NCBI GenBank assembly: GCA_021811275.1
Contig: JAJZPI010000002.1
Location: forward strand, 1 to 64,000
Length of the DNA stretch: 64,000 nt
Reading direction: 5' to 3'
Origin: Deltaproteobacteria bacterium
GTDB lineage: Bacteria; Desulfobacterota; Desulfarculia; Desulfarculales; Desulfarculaceae
How positions within the stretch are numbered: position 1 is the stretch's first letter; the number at the start of each line of letters is the position of its first letter. Under the pieces are notes generated by a model, which had not been told where the DNA came from, searched no databases, and was given only the letters and a program-made list of their open reading frames with translations. Of the stretch, positions 17,738 through 27,521 are shown one piece after another. Made by a program: the position numbers and the translations under genes.

Positions 17738-18289
17738 GTGAGAAAGAGTGTGATGTTGACCCTGATTCTGACCCTGATGCTGGGTCTGCTGGCCGGCGGC
17801 TTGACCGGATGCTCCAAAAAGGCCGTGGGCCCCGGCGAACTCAGCGCCGAGGAGCAGGCCCGCCTGAAGGCCGAGGAGGAGCGCCGCCTGCGCGAGCAGC
17901 GCCTGCGCGAGGGCCAGGCCGGCGCCCTCTCGGGCACCGAGGCCCAGATGCGCGAGATCTTCCAGAACCAGGACATTCACTTCGACTACGACCGCTATGA
18001 CCTCCGCGGCGACGCCAAGCAGGTCTTGAACGACAAGGCCGCCTTCCTGCAGTCGCACAGCGACCTGAACGTAATCGTCGAGGGCCACTGTGACGACCGC
18101 GGCTCCTCGGCCTACAACCTGGCCCTGGGCGAGAAGCGCGCCAAGGCCGCGGCCGCCTACCTGGCGGCCATGGGCATCGGCGCCAGCCGCATGGAAACCG
18201 TGAGCTACGGCAAGGAGCGGCCCCTGGTCATGGGCCAAACCGAGGAGGCCTACGCGGCCAACCGCCGGGCCCACTTCGTGATTAAGTAG
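17738..18289 (+). CDS. pal: Peptidoglycan-associated lipoprotein Pal
   Basis: This 183-residue outer-membrane lipoprotein has a signal sequence ending in the lipobox LTGC, so the lipidated Cys is residue 25. A charged helical linker (EEQARLKAEEERRLREQRLR) precedes an OmpA-like peptidoglycan-binding domain (HFDYDRYDL, VIVEGHCDDRGSSAYNLALG, RRAHFVIK). NLALGEKRAKAAAAYL carries the usual meso-DAP contact region. The start is a GTG at 17738 preceded by CGGAGG at six bases; upstream in-frame codons would spoil the signal peptide. Pal anchors the Tol complex to the wall. Confidence 0.95.
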   Translation: MRKSVMLTLILTLMLGLLAGGLTGCSKKAVGPGELSAEEQARLKAEEERRLREQRLREGQAGALSGTEAQMREIFQNQDIHFDYDRYDLRGDAKQVLNDKAAFLQSHSDLNVIVEGHCDDRGSSAYNLALGEKRAKAAAAYLAAMGIGASRMETVSYGKERPLVMGQTEEAYAANRRAHFVIK

Positions 18290-18308
18290 AGTCCCGTCGG
18301 CGCATCCC

Positions 18309-18340
18309 GGCCCGCCGCCCCCCAGCGGGGGCGGCGGGCC
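18309..18340 (+). terminator. Hairpin between pal and cpoB
   Basis: A 14-bp perfect GC stem (18309-18322 with 18327-18340) closes a CAGC loop. No T-tract follows, so it may protect the upstream mRNA or attenuate transcription rather than end it. Confidence 0.45.
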
Positions 18341-18385
18341 TCCGAGCAATCCGCCGGACGCGTCCGGAAGAAAGGGGGAGCTTTT

Positions 18386-19240
18386 ATGACCTTGGCTCGG
18401 TTGACCAAGACCGCTCGGCTGCTTTGCTGGCCCGCCTTGGCCGCCCTGCTCTTGGCAGGCTGCTCCACCGTAAGCTCCGATGATTTCGCGGCGCTGCAGG
18501 GCACGGTGGCCCGCGAGCAGGCCCGGCAGCGCGAGCTGATCAAGAGGGTGGACGCCCTTACCCGCAACCTGGAAGGCAGCCGGGGACCCCAGGCCAACCT
18601 GGTGGCGGACATGGACACCATGCGCCAGGACCTCCTGCGCCTGCAGGGCCGCATTGAGGAGGAGTCCATGCGCCGGGGAGGCTCCGAGGAGACGCAGATG
18701 CTGGAACAGCGTCTGGCCCGGGTGGAGTCCATGCTGGGCATCGCCGCCGCCGCCGGCGAGGCGCCGGCCGTCGCCGGCCCCAAGCCCCCGGCCCGGCCGG
18801 CGCCGGTGGCCGAGGTGGACAACACCCCCCCCGCCAAGCCCGGCAAGGCCCCCGAGCCCGCCCCGCAGGGCGCCGAGGCCCTCTTCGGCCTGGGCCAGCG
18901 CCTGCACAAGCAGAAGGCCTACCATGCCTCCCGCGAGCGCCTGGAGGATTTCATCAAGCGCTATCCCAAGGACAAGCGCATCGACGACGCCCAGTACATG
19001 ATCGGCGAGGGGCTATACGCGGAAAAGAAGTACGAGGAGGCCATCCTGGCCTTCAACCAGATGGTCAAGCGCCACCCGGAGAGCAGCCTGGCTCCGGCGG
19101 CCCTGCTCAAGGAGGGCATGTCCTTCGCCGAGCTGGGCGACAAGCGCACGGCCAAGATCGTCCTGGGCAAGCTGGTCAAGACCTATCCCAAGTCCAACGA
19201 GGCCAGGCAGGCCGAGAAGCTCATGGCCAAAATGCCCTGA
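18386..19240 (+). CDS. cpoB: CpoB/YbgF, Tol-Pal associated coiled-coil TPR lipoprotein
   Basis: This 284-residue periplasmic protein begins with a lipoprotein signal peptide (ALAALLLAGC). A coiled-coil follows (about 30-125, AREQARQRELIKRVDALTRN), then an Ala/Pro linker, and a C-terminal TPR domain (ALFGLGQRLHKQKAYHASRE, YEEAILAFNQMVKRHPESS, AKIVLGKLVKTYPKSNEARQ). CpoB coordinates outer-membrane constriction with peptidoglycan synthesis. E. coli CpoB is not lipidated, so the Cys here is a lineage variation. A GGGGG-rich ribosome site precedes ATG 18386. It is the last gene of the tol operon. Confidence 0.92.
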   Translation: MTLARLTKTARLLCWPALAALLLAGCSTVSSDDFAALQGTVAREQARQRELIKRVDALTRNLEGSRGPQANLVADMDTMRQDLLRLQGRIEEESMRRGGSEETQMLEQRLARVESMLGIAAAAGEAPAVAGPKPPARPAPVAEVDNTPPAKPGKAPEPAPQGAEALFGLGQRLHKQKAYHASRERLEDFIKRYPKDKRIDDAQYMIGEGLYAEKKYEEAILAFNQMVKRHPESSLAPAALLKEGMSFAELGDKRTAKIVLGKLVKTYPKSNEARQAEKLMAKMP

Positions 19241-19265
19241 GCCGGAAGACCTGACCGGGCCGGCT

Positions 19266-19316
19266 CGCCGGCAAAGCCAAGGGAGCCCCCGCCGGGCTCC
19301 CTTGGCTTTGCCGGCG
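19266..19316. terminator. Long perfect hairpin between convergent genes
   Basis: Bases 19266-19288 pair without mismatch with 19294-19316 (23 bp) around the loop CCGCC. It lies between the end of cpoB (+) and the end of the lipoprotein gene (-), so it could end both transcripts. No T-tract is present on either side. Confidence 0.6.
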
Positions 19317-19385
19317 GGTCAATCAACCAACATATCCAGCCGTTGGCTGTTCGGCGGAGGCGCGGCCACCGTCGTGCAGACGGAA

Positions 19386-19940
19386 TCAGCGTCCGGTGAA
19401 GCCATCCACCGTGGCCGAGCCCGAGGGAGGCAGGTCCACGTCCAGGATTCTTTCCCGCGCCAGCAGGTAGAGGTATTCGTGGACCTCGCCGGCCAGGTGG
19501 TCCATGTAGGTTCGCCGCACCGAGCAGGTGAAGACCACCCGCAGCCGGTGCCGCCCCGGCGGAGCCAGGAACTGGGCCGTGGTGTCCACGGCGTAGCCCT
19601 CCTGCTCTTGGATGGCCGTCCCCGGCGCGGGCGGAAGCTGATAGTAGCCGCCTTCCGGGGAGATTATGAAGGCCTGGGCGTCCCAGAGCGGCTCGGAATA
19701 CCTGTTGTAGCGTGGGGGGAAGTTGGCCCACTCCAGCCCGCCGAAGGGGGCGGCGGCCATCGCGCGTTGCTCGGGCGTCACCTGCCCCTTGACGGGCACC
19801 TCCAGGCGGGCGGCCTGGGGCCCGGGGTCCAGGTATAGCCCGGCGCAGCCGGGCAGAAGCCAGGCCGCGGCCAAGACCAGGAGGGTGGCGAGGATTCTGG
19901 CGGAAAACCGGCGGTAGAGGGGGTTCGGCTCGGCGGTCAT
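19386..19940 (-). CDS. Hypothetical lipoprotein, 184 residues
   Basis: A lipoprotein signal is clear: the hydrophobic stretch LATLLVLAAAWLLPGC with lipobox LPGC makes Cys32 the likely lipidated residue. The mature part is beta-rich, with GHHRLRVVFTCS-like and TYMDHLAGEVHEYLYLLARE segments. I do not recognise a domain. A plausible promoter lies at 19988-20015. It is convergent with cpoB and divergent from the chemoreceptor gene. An envelope function is likely, nothing more. Confidence 0.7.
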   Translation of the reverse strand: MTAEPNPLYRRFSARILATLLVLAAAWLLPGCAGLYLDPGPQAARLEVPVKGQVTPEQRAMAAAPFGGLEWANFPPRYNRYSEPLWDAQAFIISPEGGYYQLPPAPGTAIQEQEGYAVDTTAQFLAPPGRHRLRVVFTCSVRRTYMDHLAGEVHEYLYLLARERILDVDLPPSGSATVDGFTGR

Positions 19941-20303
19941 GGTTTTCTCCCGGGTTGATGGGGCCCGCCAGGGGGCCCATGACGGCTATTGTATACCAAG
20001 GCGGGCGAAGGCCAAAGGCGGTGAGGCCGGCGGAATCGGACGCCCTTGCCTTCTTAGGAGGGGCCGGAAGAAAAAACCGCTTGCCCGGACGCCGGCTTTC
20101 GGAAAAAATTATATAACGAAGTTTTCGACCGCCCTCCTGCCGGGCGTCCGTGATTTGAATGACCGGGGTAACCCAAGGTCCTGGCCGGGGAGCCCCCATC
20201 CGACCAACTAGGCAATGATTTCAGGGCCCTTGCCCAGGTTGGCCCGGGCGGGTAGCCATGCGCGCGCAACCGTGGTTCCGAAACGCAGCGGAGTGAAAGG
20301 TCC
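19941..20303. other. Divergent intergenic region before the chemoreceptor
   Basis: I find no gene. It holds the promoter of the lipoprotein gene and an AT-rich patch (about 20100-20130). I could not find a convincing sigma-70, sigma-28 or sigma-54 promoter for the chemoreceptor, although GGAGTGAAAGG gives it a good ribosome site. Confidence 0.4.
19988..20015 (-). promoter_or_regulatory. Probable promoter of the lipoprotein gene
   Basis: On the minus strand TTGGCC (20015-20010), a 16-base spacer and TACAAT (19993-19988) lie 48 bases before the ATG at 19940. Confidence 0.45.
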
Positions 20304-22436
20304 ATGATTAACAAGCTCAAGCTGGGCGCCAAGATCGGCGCGGGATTCGGCATCCTCCTCCTAATCGCCCTGATCCTGGGCGCCATGGCCATGTTCAACA
20401 TGGTCAAGGTCCAGGGCCAGAGTGAGATCCTGGACCGGGCCTATGTGACTGAGGTGGATCAGGCCAGCCTCCTGGAGGGCCGGGTGCAGCGCGTCACTTC
20501 CAATGTTCAGGCCTACGCCCTGAGCGAGGACAAGGAGTACCTCAAACTGGGCCGCGAGGGACTGGCCCAGGTCAGGGAAACACTGCAAGCCGGAAAGACG
20601 CTGGTGGCCCAGTTCCCGTTCCTGGTCAAGCTCAAGGACGATCTGGGCAGGATCGAACCATTGCTGCTCAACTTCGAGAAACTGGTCAACGACCTGGAAA
20701 AGTTCGACGGCCAGCTGGACGAATCGCGCAGGAAGATGGACGCCGGGGCGGCCAGCTACATTGAAAACTGCAACGCCTACCTTACCGGTCAGAACCGCAA
20801 GACGGCGGCCGAAATGCAGGCCGGGGTTCCCGCGGCCAAGCTGTTGGAGCGGCTGAAGAAGATAACCATCATCAACGAGGTGATCGACCTGGTCAACGAC
20901 ACCAGGGTGAAGAACTTCAAGGCCCAGGCCCTTAACAATTTCCAGGGACTTGATGATGCCCTCAAGAATTTTACGGCCATAGACAAGAAGCTGGCCGAGC
21001 TGGAATCCATCACCACCAGCCAGGACGACCAGCAGGAAATCAAGGCGATTCACAAGGCGGCCGACGCCTATCAAGCGGCCATCAAGGAATTCCAGGAGGC
21101 CTGGGTGGCCACCGAGAAGACCCGCAAGCAGGCCGACCGGATGGGCGGGGAGGTTTTGGGCACCGCGCACGAGATCGTTCAAGCCGCCATGAAGGGCATG
21201 AGGCGCATCGCCGGCGAGGCGGTGTCCTCCCTGTCCCTGGCCACCTGGGTGATGGCGGTGGGCCTGATCGTGGCCTTGATCCTGGGCGCGATGGTGGCCG
21301 TATTCATCACCAGGAGCATCACCAAGCCCGTGCTGGCCACGGTGGAGGCCGTGGGCTCGGCCGCCCAGGGCGACTTCACCCACAACGTGGACGCCGTCTA
21401 TCTCAAACGCGGCGACGAGCTGGGCGAGATGATGCGCGATGTGGCCAAGATGTTCGACAATCTCTCCACCACCGTGACCGAGGTCAGCGCGGCCTCCGAG
21501 ACCGTGGCCAGCAGCGCCGGCGAGATCAGCCAGGGCAACCAGGACCTCTCCGAGCGCACCCAGCAGCAGGCATCCGCCATCGAGGAGACGGCCTCGGCCC
21601 TGGAGCAGATGACCAGCAGCGTCAAGCAGAACGCCGCCAACAGCGCCCAGGCCAACGACCTGGCAAAGAAGACCGCGGCCATGGCCAACCAGGGCGGGGC
21701 GGTGGTGGAGCGCACGGTGGAGGCCATGCGGGCCGTAACCGAGTCCAGCAAGAAGATCAGCGACATCATCAACGTGGTCAACGAGATCGCCTTCCAGACC
21801 AACCTGCTGGCCCTGAACGCCGCCGTGGAGGCGGCCCGGGCCGGCGAGGCCGGGCGGGGCTTCGCGGTGGTGGCCGGCGAGGTGCGCAACCTGGCCGGGC
21901 GCAGCGCCAGCGCGGCCAAGGAGATACAATCACTGATAAGCGACAGCGTGGGCAAGGTGGAGCAGGGCAACGAGCTGGTGGCCGAGAGCGGCCGTCTGCT
22001 CGGCGAGATAATCGTCAACGTGCAGGCCGTGGCCGACACCATCGGCGAGATCACCGCCGCCAGCCAGGAGCAGGCCAGCGGAATCGACGAGATCAACAAG
22101 GCGGTGACCCAGATGGACGAGGGCGTGCAGAACAACGCCGCCCTGGTGGAGGAGGCGGCCAGCTCCTCGGAAAACCTGGCCGCCGCCGCCGAGCAGCTGC
22201 GTTCCCAGATGCGCCAATTCAAGGTGCGCTCGGGCTCGGCCAGCCCCACCAAGGCCCTGCCCGGCCCGGCGCACTCCGCCCCGGCCCCGCGGCCTCCGGC
22301 CAGGCCGGCGGCCAAGGCGGCGGCCAAGCCCCTGGGCATGTCCGCGAACAAGCCGGCGGCCAAGGCGGCGAACAAGCCGGCCGCCAAGGACGACTTCTTC
22401 GATTCCAGCGATCTGGACGGCTTCGAGGAGTTCTAG
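20304..22436 (+). CDS. Methyl-accepting chemotaxis protein
   Basis: This is a 710-residue transmembrane chemoreceptor. TM1 is at [21 protein letters not shown] long, all-helical periplasmic ligand domain (about 35-300) is big enough for a four-helix HBM-type module, and TM2 is at [25 protein letters not shown] domain follows, then the cytoplasmic signalling hairpin with the invariant tip [21 protein letters not shown]. The C-terminus is an Ala/Lys/Pro linker ending in [15 protein letters not shown], an acidic-aromatic tail. A NWETF-type CheR pentapeptide is absent. SD GGAGTGAAAGG precedes the ATG. The neighbouring CheA lies 82 bases downstream. Confidence 0.93.
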   Translation: MINKLKLGAKIGAGFGILLLIALILGAMAMFNMVKVQGQSEILDRAYVTEVDQASLLEGRVQRVTSNVQAYALSEDKEYLKLGREGLAQVRETLQAGKTLVAQFPFLVKLKDDLGRIEPLLLNFEKLVNDLEKFDGQLDESRRKMDAGAASYIENCNAYLTGQNRKTAAEMQAGVPAAKLLERLKKITIINEVIDLVNDTRVKNFKAQALNNFQGLDDALKNFTAIDKKLAELESITTSQDDQQEIKAIHKAADAYQAAIKEFQEAWVATEKTRKQADRMGGEVLGTAHEIVQAAMKGMRRIAGEAVSSLSLATWVMAVGLIVALILGAMVAVFITRSITKPVLATVEAVGSAAQGDFTHNVDAVYLKRGDELGEMMRDVAKMFDNLSTTVTEVSAASETVASSAGEISQGNQDLSERTQQQASAIEETASALEQMTSSVKQNAANSAQANDLAKKTAAMANQGGAVVERTVEAMRAVTESSKKISDIINVVNEIAFQTNLLALNAAVEAARAGEAGRGFAVVAGEVRNLAGRSASAAKEIQSLISDSVGKVEQGNELVAESGRLLGEIIVNVQAVADTIGEITAASQEQASGIDEINKAVTQMDEGVQNNAALVEEAASSSENLAAAAEQLRSQMRQFKVRSGSASPTKALPGPAHSAPAPRPPARPAAKAAAKPLGMSANKPAAKAANKPAAKDDFFDSSDLDGFEEF

Positions 22437-22518
22437 AGACCGCCGGCGCGCGCGTCCGGAGATGAAGACCGGCCGTGGCCCTCCGGCCCCGGCCCAGCCT
22501 TGCGCCGGGAGCATGTCC

Positions 22519-23760
22519 ATGGCCTTGCCCCAAACCACCCTGCAAGCCCATCCGTCCGAGGAGGGTCGCTCTCCGGCGTCATCCAAGCCGGTGATGCAGG
22601 CGTCCACGATTCGGGTGGAGACGGACAAGCTGGACAAGCTGGTGAACCTGGTGGGTGAGCTGGTGATCGGGGTGGCGCGGGTGAACCAGCTTTCCGAGGG
22701 GTCGGGCGGTGAGGACCTGGGCGGCGCGGTGGAGGCGCTGGACCACATCAGCCGGGACCTGCAGGAGCAGGTGATGCGGGTGCGCATGATCCCGGTGGAG
22801 GGGACCTTCAACCGCTTCCAGCGGGTGGTGCGCGACCTGGCTGGGGAGATGGGCAAGAAGATCCGTCTGGAGATGAGCGGGGCGGAGACCGAGCTGGACA
22901 AGAACGTGATCGAGCAGATAGCCGATCCGCTGAAGCACCTGATCAGGAACAGCGCCGACCACGGCCTGGAGCGGCCGGCGGCGCGCCTGGCGGCGGGCAA
23001 GGCCGAGACGGGGACGATCTGGCTGCGGGCCTATCAGCAGGAGGGGAAGATCTTCATCGAGGTGTCCGACGATGGGGCGGGAATCAACCGCGATCGGGTG
23101 TGGACCAAGGCGGTGGAGCGGGGCCTGGCGCCGGCGGGTGCCCAGCTTTCCGACTCGGAGGTGTTCGGGTTCATGTTCCAGCCCGGTTTTTCGACGGCGG
23201 AGACGGTGACGGAGGTATCCGGGCGGGGGGTGGGGCTGGACGTGGTGCGTCAGAACATCGAGGCGCTGCGGGGCTCGGTGGAGGTGGAGAGCCGTCCCGG
23301 GGCGGGGACGACTTTCCGGATCAAGCTTCCCCTGACGCTGGCGATCATCGACGGCATGACGGTGAGCGTGGGGGAGGAGATCATCACCATGCCTCTGCTG
23401 TCGATCGTGGAGTCGCTCAGGCCGAAGGCGGCGGAGGTGCGGACGGTGGAGGGCCGGGGGGAGCTGATCAGCGTGCGTGGGGAGTATTTGCCCCTGGTGC
23501 GGCTGCACGAGGTCTTCGACCTGCCCACCGAGCGGAAGGACCCCACGCAGGCCTTGGTGGTGATCATCGAGAGCGTGGGCCGCCGCTTCGGGGTGCTGGT
23601 GGATGACATTCTGGGCGAGCAGCAGGCGGTGATCAAGAGCCTGGAGCAGAATTACCAGAAGGTGGAGGGCGTGGCCGGGGCCACCATCCTGGGCGACGGC
23701 CGGGTCAGCCTGATCCTGGACATCCATGGCCTGGAAAAGCTGGCCTTCAGGCAAAATTGA
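22519..23760 (+). CDS. cheA: CheA-type histidine kinase lacking the P1 and P2 domains
   Basis: This 413-residue protein has only the back half of CheA. It goes straight into the P3 dimerisation helices (TIRVETDKLDKLVNLVGELV at about residue 30). Next comes the P4 ATPase with N-box (IADPLKHLIRNSADHGLE), G1 (DDGAGI), F-box (FQPGFSTAE) and G2 (GRGVGLDVV), and then a CheW-like P5 (LPLLSIVESLRP, YLPLVRLHEVF). No HPt domain with a phosphorylatable His is present. E. coli CheA has 654 residues. ATG 22519 has GGGAG seven bases upstream; a start at 22462 adds only disordered sequence. The gene uses GGG and GTG codons more than its neighbours. Rhodobacter sphaeroides CheA4 has the same architecture and phosphorylates a separate P1 protein. 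Confidence 0.88.
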   Translation: MALPQTTLQAHPSEEGRSPASSKPVMQASTIRVETDKLDKLVNLVGELVIGVARVNQLSEGSGGEDLGGAVEALDHISRDLQEQVMRVRMIPVEGTFNRFQRVVRDLAGEMGKKIRLEMSGAETELDKNVIEQIADPLKHLIRNSADHGLERPAARLAAGKAETGTIWLRAYQQEGKIFIEVSDDGAGINRDRVWTKAVERGLAPAGAQLSDSEVFGFMFQPGFSTAETVTEVSGRGVGLDVVRQNIEALRGSVEVESRPGAGTTFRIKLPLTLAIIDGMTVSVGEEIITMPLLSIVESLRPKAAEVRTVEGRGELISVRGEYLPLVRLHEVFDLPTERKDPTQALVVIIESVGRRFGVLVDDILGEQQAVIKSLEQNYQKVEGVAGATILGDGRVSLILDIHGLEKLAFRQN

Positions 23761-23786
23761 CTTCGACAAACGCAGATGGATGAGTC

Positions 23787-26700
23787 ATGAGCCCCAATGG
23801 CCAACATCCACTTCCCGCCCGGGAAGTCCTATCCGGCGGCCGCGATGCCGTTGAGACCTGCCTGGAGGGATTCCCCGATCCGGTTTTTTGGCTTGACCGC
23901 CAGGCCCGGGTGGCGGCGGCGAACACGGCCGCCTGCCGGAGCCTGGGCTACGACCGCCAGGAGCTGGAGGGCCTGGATCTGGGGGCCATGGACCCCTCCT
24001 TCAACCCGGAGGGCTGGGAGATTTTCTGGGGACAGCTCGAGGGGAAAGGCTGGTTCGGTTTTCCGGCCAGCCTGCGCCGCAAGGACGGCGTGGTGATCAA
24101 GGCCCGGGTGCGCGGCCGCCGGCTGGACACCCCCCTGGGCGAGGTGGTCTGCGCCGTGGCCCGCCCCCAGGACTACGCGCGCTTTCTGAACGACGACCTG
24201 CCGGAAAACCTCGGGCGGCTGCGCGACGTTTTCGAGGCCATGCCCGACTCGGCCTACCTCAAGGACGGCCAGGGCCGCTGGCGGCTGGCCAACCAGGCGG
24301 GCCTGGAGGTCTTCGGGCTGCACTGGTCCGAGTACCAGGGCAAGACCGACGCGGAGCTGGCCGAGATGGCGCCCCGCCATCGCCAGGCCCTGCTCCATTG
24401 CGCGCGGACCGACGAGGATGCCTGGCGCGGAGGCAGGCCAACCCAAAGCCAGGAGCAAGCGCCCCAGCCCCAGGGCGAGCCCCGCATCTTCGACGTGACC
24501 AAGATTCCCCTCTTCGACGCCGAGGGCGGGCGCAAGGCCCTGGTGGTGCTGGCCCGGGACGTGACCGCCCAGAAACGTGACCAGGAGAGGCTGAAAAGGA
24601 GCGAGGCGCTGCTGGCCGAGACCCAGCGCATCGCCAGCCTGGGCTCCTGGGAGTGGGACTTCCGTACCAGGGAGGCGATCTGGTCCGAGGAAACCTACCG
24701 GGTCCTGGGGGTCGATCCCTCCCTGGACCCCATACCCCTGGACACCTTCGTCGCCGAAATGGTCCACCCCGAGGACCGGCCGGCCCTGGAAAACCTGCTG
24801 GTCCAAGCCGCCCGCTCCCGGGAGCCCATCGAGATCGACTACCGCATGATACATCCCGCCCGCGGTCTGCGCTGGCTGCGCAGCCGCGGCGAGGGAAGCC
24901 TCGACGCCGCCGGCCGCATCACGCGCTTGGTGGGGACGGTGCAGGACATCACCAGGCAGCACGAGGCCCGGCGGCGGATCGAGAGAAGCGAGCGTATGCT
25001 GGCCGAGGCCCAGCGCATATCCCACCTGGGCAGTTGGGAGCGCAACCTGGGCACCGGCGCGGGCATCTGGTCCGAGGAGACCTACCGCATCATGGGCCTG
25101 GAGCCCGGCGCTCCCATCCCCTCCCCCCGGGAGGTTTTGGAGCGGGTGCATCCCGACGACCGCGAGGCCGTCTGGCAGAGCTACAACCGGGCCGTGCAAG
25201 AGCGCGGCAGCGCCGACATGGTCTTCCGTCTGCGCCGTCAGGACGGACGATGGCGCTGGCTCCACGGCCGGGCCGAGGCCAGGGCCGAGGAAAAGACCGG
25301 CGAGCTGATGGTGCTGGGCACCGTGCAGGACATCACCGAGCAGCGCGAGGCCGAGAGCCAGCTGGCCCTGGCCGCCAAGGTCTGGGAGAACAGCGTAGAG
25401 GGGGTGGTGATCACCGACGCCGCGGGTACCATCGTCAACGTAAACCAGGCCTACACCATCATCACCGGCTTCAGCCCGGAGGAGGTGGTGGGCGCCAGGG
25501 CGCCTTTTCTGCTCCGGGGTCAGCCCGGCTGGGACCAGCGCCGGGGAGTGATCGTGTCCCTGCGCCGGCACGGTGAGTGGCGGGGCGAGATGTGGGCCCG
25601 CACCAAGGAGGGGCAGGCCTATCCCCTCTGGGTGACGGTCACCGCCGTGACCGACAACCGGGACCGGCTGACCCACTATGTGGGACTGATGCACGACCTG
25701 AGCGATCTGCGCCGGAGCGAGGAGGAGCTCAGGTATCAGGCCCAGCACGACGCCCTGACCGGCCTGCCCAACCGGGCCCTGCTGCACGACCGGCTGGAGG
25801 TGGCGCTCAAGCACGCCGCCCATCGCGGGGCCAGGCTGGCCGTGCTCTTTCTGGACCTGGACAACTTCAAGAACATCAACGACAGCCTGGGCCACCAGGC
25901 CGGGGACCAGCTCCTGCGCGAGGCGGCCCACCGCATCAAGCAGCGGGTCGGCCCGGAGGTGACCGTGGCCCGCTTGGGCGGCGACGACTTCATCCTGGTG
26001 CTGGAGGACGTGCCCCGGGCGGAGGCCGCGGCGGCCAAGGCCGATGTCATCCAGGAGGTCTTGAGCCTGCCCTACCATCTTCAGGGCCGCGAGCTATTCG
26101 TCACCGCCAGCATCGGCGTCACCCTCTACCCCGAGGACGGCGAGGACCCCTCGACCTTGATCAAGAACGCCGAGATGGCCATGTATCGGGCCAAGGCCGA
26201 GGGCCGCAGCCGCTGCCAGCTCTTCACCTCGGCCCTGAACGAGCAGACCAACAAACGCCTGGCCCTGGAGAACGACCTGCGCCGGGCCCTGGACCGGGGC
26301 GAATTCCTGCTCCACTATCAGCCTATCGTCGACGCCTCCACCGGCGAGGTTCCGGCCTGCGAAGCCCTGCTGCGCTGGGAGCGTCCCGGCCTGGGCCTGG
26401 TTTCCCCGGCCGACTTCATACCCATCGCCGAGGAGACCGGCATCATCGTGCCCATCGGCATGTGGGTGATCGAGGTCGCCTGCCGCCAGGCCCAGGCCTG
26501 GCGCGAAGGGGGGCGGGACCTGCGCGTCTCGATCAACCTCTCGGCCCGGCAGTTCCTCCAGCCCGACCTGGTGGCCCTCGTCGAGGCCTGCCTGAGAGAA
26601 AGCGGCCTGCCGCCGCGGTGCCTCGAACTGGAGATCACCGAAAGCGCGCTGATGCTAAACGTCAGGAAGGCGGTGGAGATCATGGGCCGGCTCACCACCC

Positions 26701-27032
26701 TGGGCGTGCGGCTCACCCTGGATGATTTCGGTACCGGCTACTCCTCCCTGATGTATCTCAAGAACTTCCCAATCAGCGCCCTCAAGGTCGACCAGCAGTT
26801 CGTGCGCGGCGTGCCCGACGACCCCGATGACTCGGCCATCGTGGCCACCATCGTGGGCATGGCCAAGAGCCTGAAGCTGGAGGTGGTGGCGGAGGGCGTG
26901 GAAACCCCGGCCCAGCTGGGCTTCCTGCGCGGCCTGGGCTGCCAGCTCATGCAGGGCTACCAATTCAGCCGCCCCCTGCCCGCCGCCCAGTTCGTCCGCT
27001 TTCGCGCTCCGGGCCGTGGGACGAGGTATTGA
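23787..27032 (+). CDS. Multi-PAS GGDEF-EAL cyclic-di-GMP enzyme
   Basis: This 1081-residue cytoplasmic protein has about five PAS domains (roughly 20-130, 140-265, 275-395, 400-520, 525-645), two of them closely alike ([10 protein letters not shown] and [10 protein letters not shown]). A GGDEF domain (650-815) and an EAL domain (825-1070) follow. The GGDEF motif reads LGGDDF and lacks the upstream RxxD inhibitory site. The EAL site looks complete: [31 protein letters not shown] and VAEGVET. So phosphodiesterase activity is likely and cyclase activity uncertain. There are no membrane segments. It starts 26 bases after cheA and probably belongs to the same transcript, linking receptor signalling to cyclic-di-GMP. 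Confidence 0.93.
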   Translation: MSPNGQHPLPAREVLSGGRDAVETCLEGFPDPVFWLDRQARVAAANTAACRSLGYDRQELEGLDLGAMDPSFNPEGWEIFWGQLEGKGWFGFPASLRRKDGVVIKARVRGRRLDTPLGEVVCAVARPQDYARFLNDDLPENLGRLRDVFEAMPDSAYLKDGQGRWRLANQAGLEVFGLHWSEYQGKTDAELAEMAPRHRQALLHCARTDEDAWRGGRPTQSQEQAPQPQGEPRIFDVTKIPLFDAEGGRKALVVLARDVTAQKRDQERLKRSEALLAETQRIASLGSWEWDFRTREAIWSEETYRVLGVDPSLDPIPLDTFVAEMVHPEDRPALENLLVQAARSREPIEIDYRMIHPARGLRWLRSRGEGSLDAAGRITRLVGTVQDITRQHEARRRIERSERMLAEAQRISHLGSWERNLGTGAGIWSEETYRIMGLEPGAPIPSPREVLERVHPDDREAVWQSYNRAVQERGSADMVFRLRRQDGRWRWLHGRAEARAEEKTGELMVLGTVQDITEQREAESQLALAAKVWENSVEGVVITDAAGTIVNVNQAYTIITGFSPEEVVGARAPFLLRGQPGWDQRRGVIVSLRRHGEWRGEMWARTKEGQAYPLWVTVTAVTDNRDRLTHYVGLMHDLSDLRRSEEELRYQAQHDALTGLPNRALLHDRLEVALKHAAHRGARLAVLFLDLDNFKNINDSLGHQAGDQLLREAAHRIKQRVGPEVTVARLGGDDFILVLEDVPRAEAAAAKADVIQEVLSLPYHLQGRELFVTASIGVTLYPEDGEDPSTLIKNAEMAMYRAKAEGRSRCQLFTSALNEQTNKRLALENDLRRALDRGEFLLHYQPIVDASTGEVPACEALLRWERPGLGLVSPADFIPIAEETGIIVPIGMWVIEVACRQAQAWREGGRDLRVSINLSARQFLQPDLVALVEACLRESGLPPRCLELEITESALMLNVRKAVEIMGRLTTLGVRLTLDDFGTGYSSLMYLKNFPISALKVDQQFVRGVPDDPDDSAIVATIVGMAKSLKLEVVAEGVETPAQLGFLRGLGCQLMQGYQFSRPLPAAQFVRFRAPGRGTRY

Positions 27033-27083
27033 CGGCAACGCATATGCGTTGATGGCCATGACCGCCGGCCAAGGGAGAAAATC

Positions 27084-27443
27084 ATGGACAAACCGGCCCT
27101 TCTCAAGAACATCGAATTCGCCAGGCCGCTGGACCTGGCCGGCCTGGTATCCTACCAGCCCGGCCAGGTGGTGAGCCGCACCCTGGCCCAGAACCCCTTC
27201 CTGAGCCTTACCGTCTTCGCCTTCGCCGAAGGCGAGGGCATCAGCGCCCACAGCGTCCTGGCCGACGCCCTGGTGCAGGTGGTGGACGGCCAGGCCGAGG
27301 TGACCATCGGCGGCCAGACAGTCACCGTGGCCGCCGGCCAGGTGGTGGCCATGCCCGAGGGGGTGCCTCACGCCCTGCAGGCCCGCCAGCCCTTCAAGAT
27401 GCTGCTCACCGTCATCAAGCGGCCCCAGGAGATCCAGCTTTAG
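27084..27443 (+). CDS. Cupin-domain protein
   Basis: This 119-residue single-domain cupin has a jelly-roll fold. The first motif carries the histidine in EGEGISAHSVLADALVQVVDG, and the second is AAGQVVAMPEGVPHALQAR. The metal-site residues are partly replaced: one His in motif 1 and one in motif 2. Similar small cupins bind metals or small ligands; no substrate is indicated. It follows the GGDEF-EAL gene by 51 bases with GGGAG upstream of ATG 27084, so it may be the last gene of that operon. Confidence 0.85.
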   Translation: MDKPALLKNIEFARPLDLAGLVSYQPGQVVSRTLAQNPFLSLTVFAFAEGEGISAHSVLADALVQVVDGQAEVTIGGQTVTVAAGQVVAMPEGVPHALQARQPFKMLLTVIKRPQEIQL

Positions 27444-27452
27444 CCGAGCCCC

Positions 27453-27493
27453 AAAAAACCCGCCCCCGGCCGGGATCATCCCGGCCGGGGGCG
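27453..27493 (-). terminator. Rho-independent terminator of the Trp-rich lipoprotein gene
   Basis: A 15-bp perfect stem (27461-27475 with 27479-27493) closes a three-base loop. Read on the minus strand it is followed by GGTTTTTTGG. It lies between convergent genes and may also slow the + strand transcript. Confidence 0.8.
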
Positions 27494-27521
27494 AGCCGCG
27501 CACGGATTTTTCAAGGAGCGC

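Noticed and set aside
19941-20303. Flagellar sigma-28 or sigma-54 promoter for the chemoreceptor
   Set aside because: No TAAA-N15-GCCGATAA or GG-N10-GC pattern of acceptable quality was found in the upstream region.
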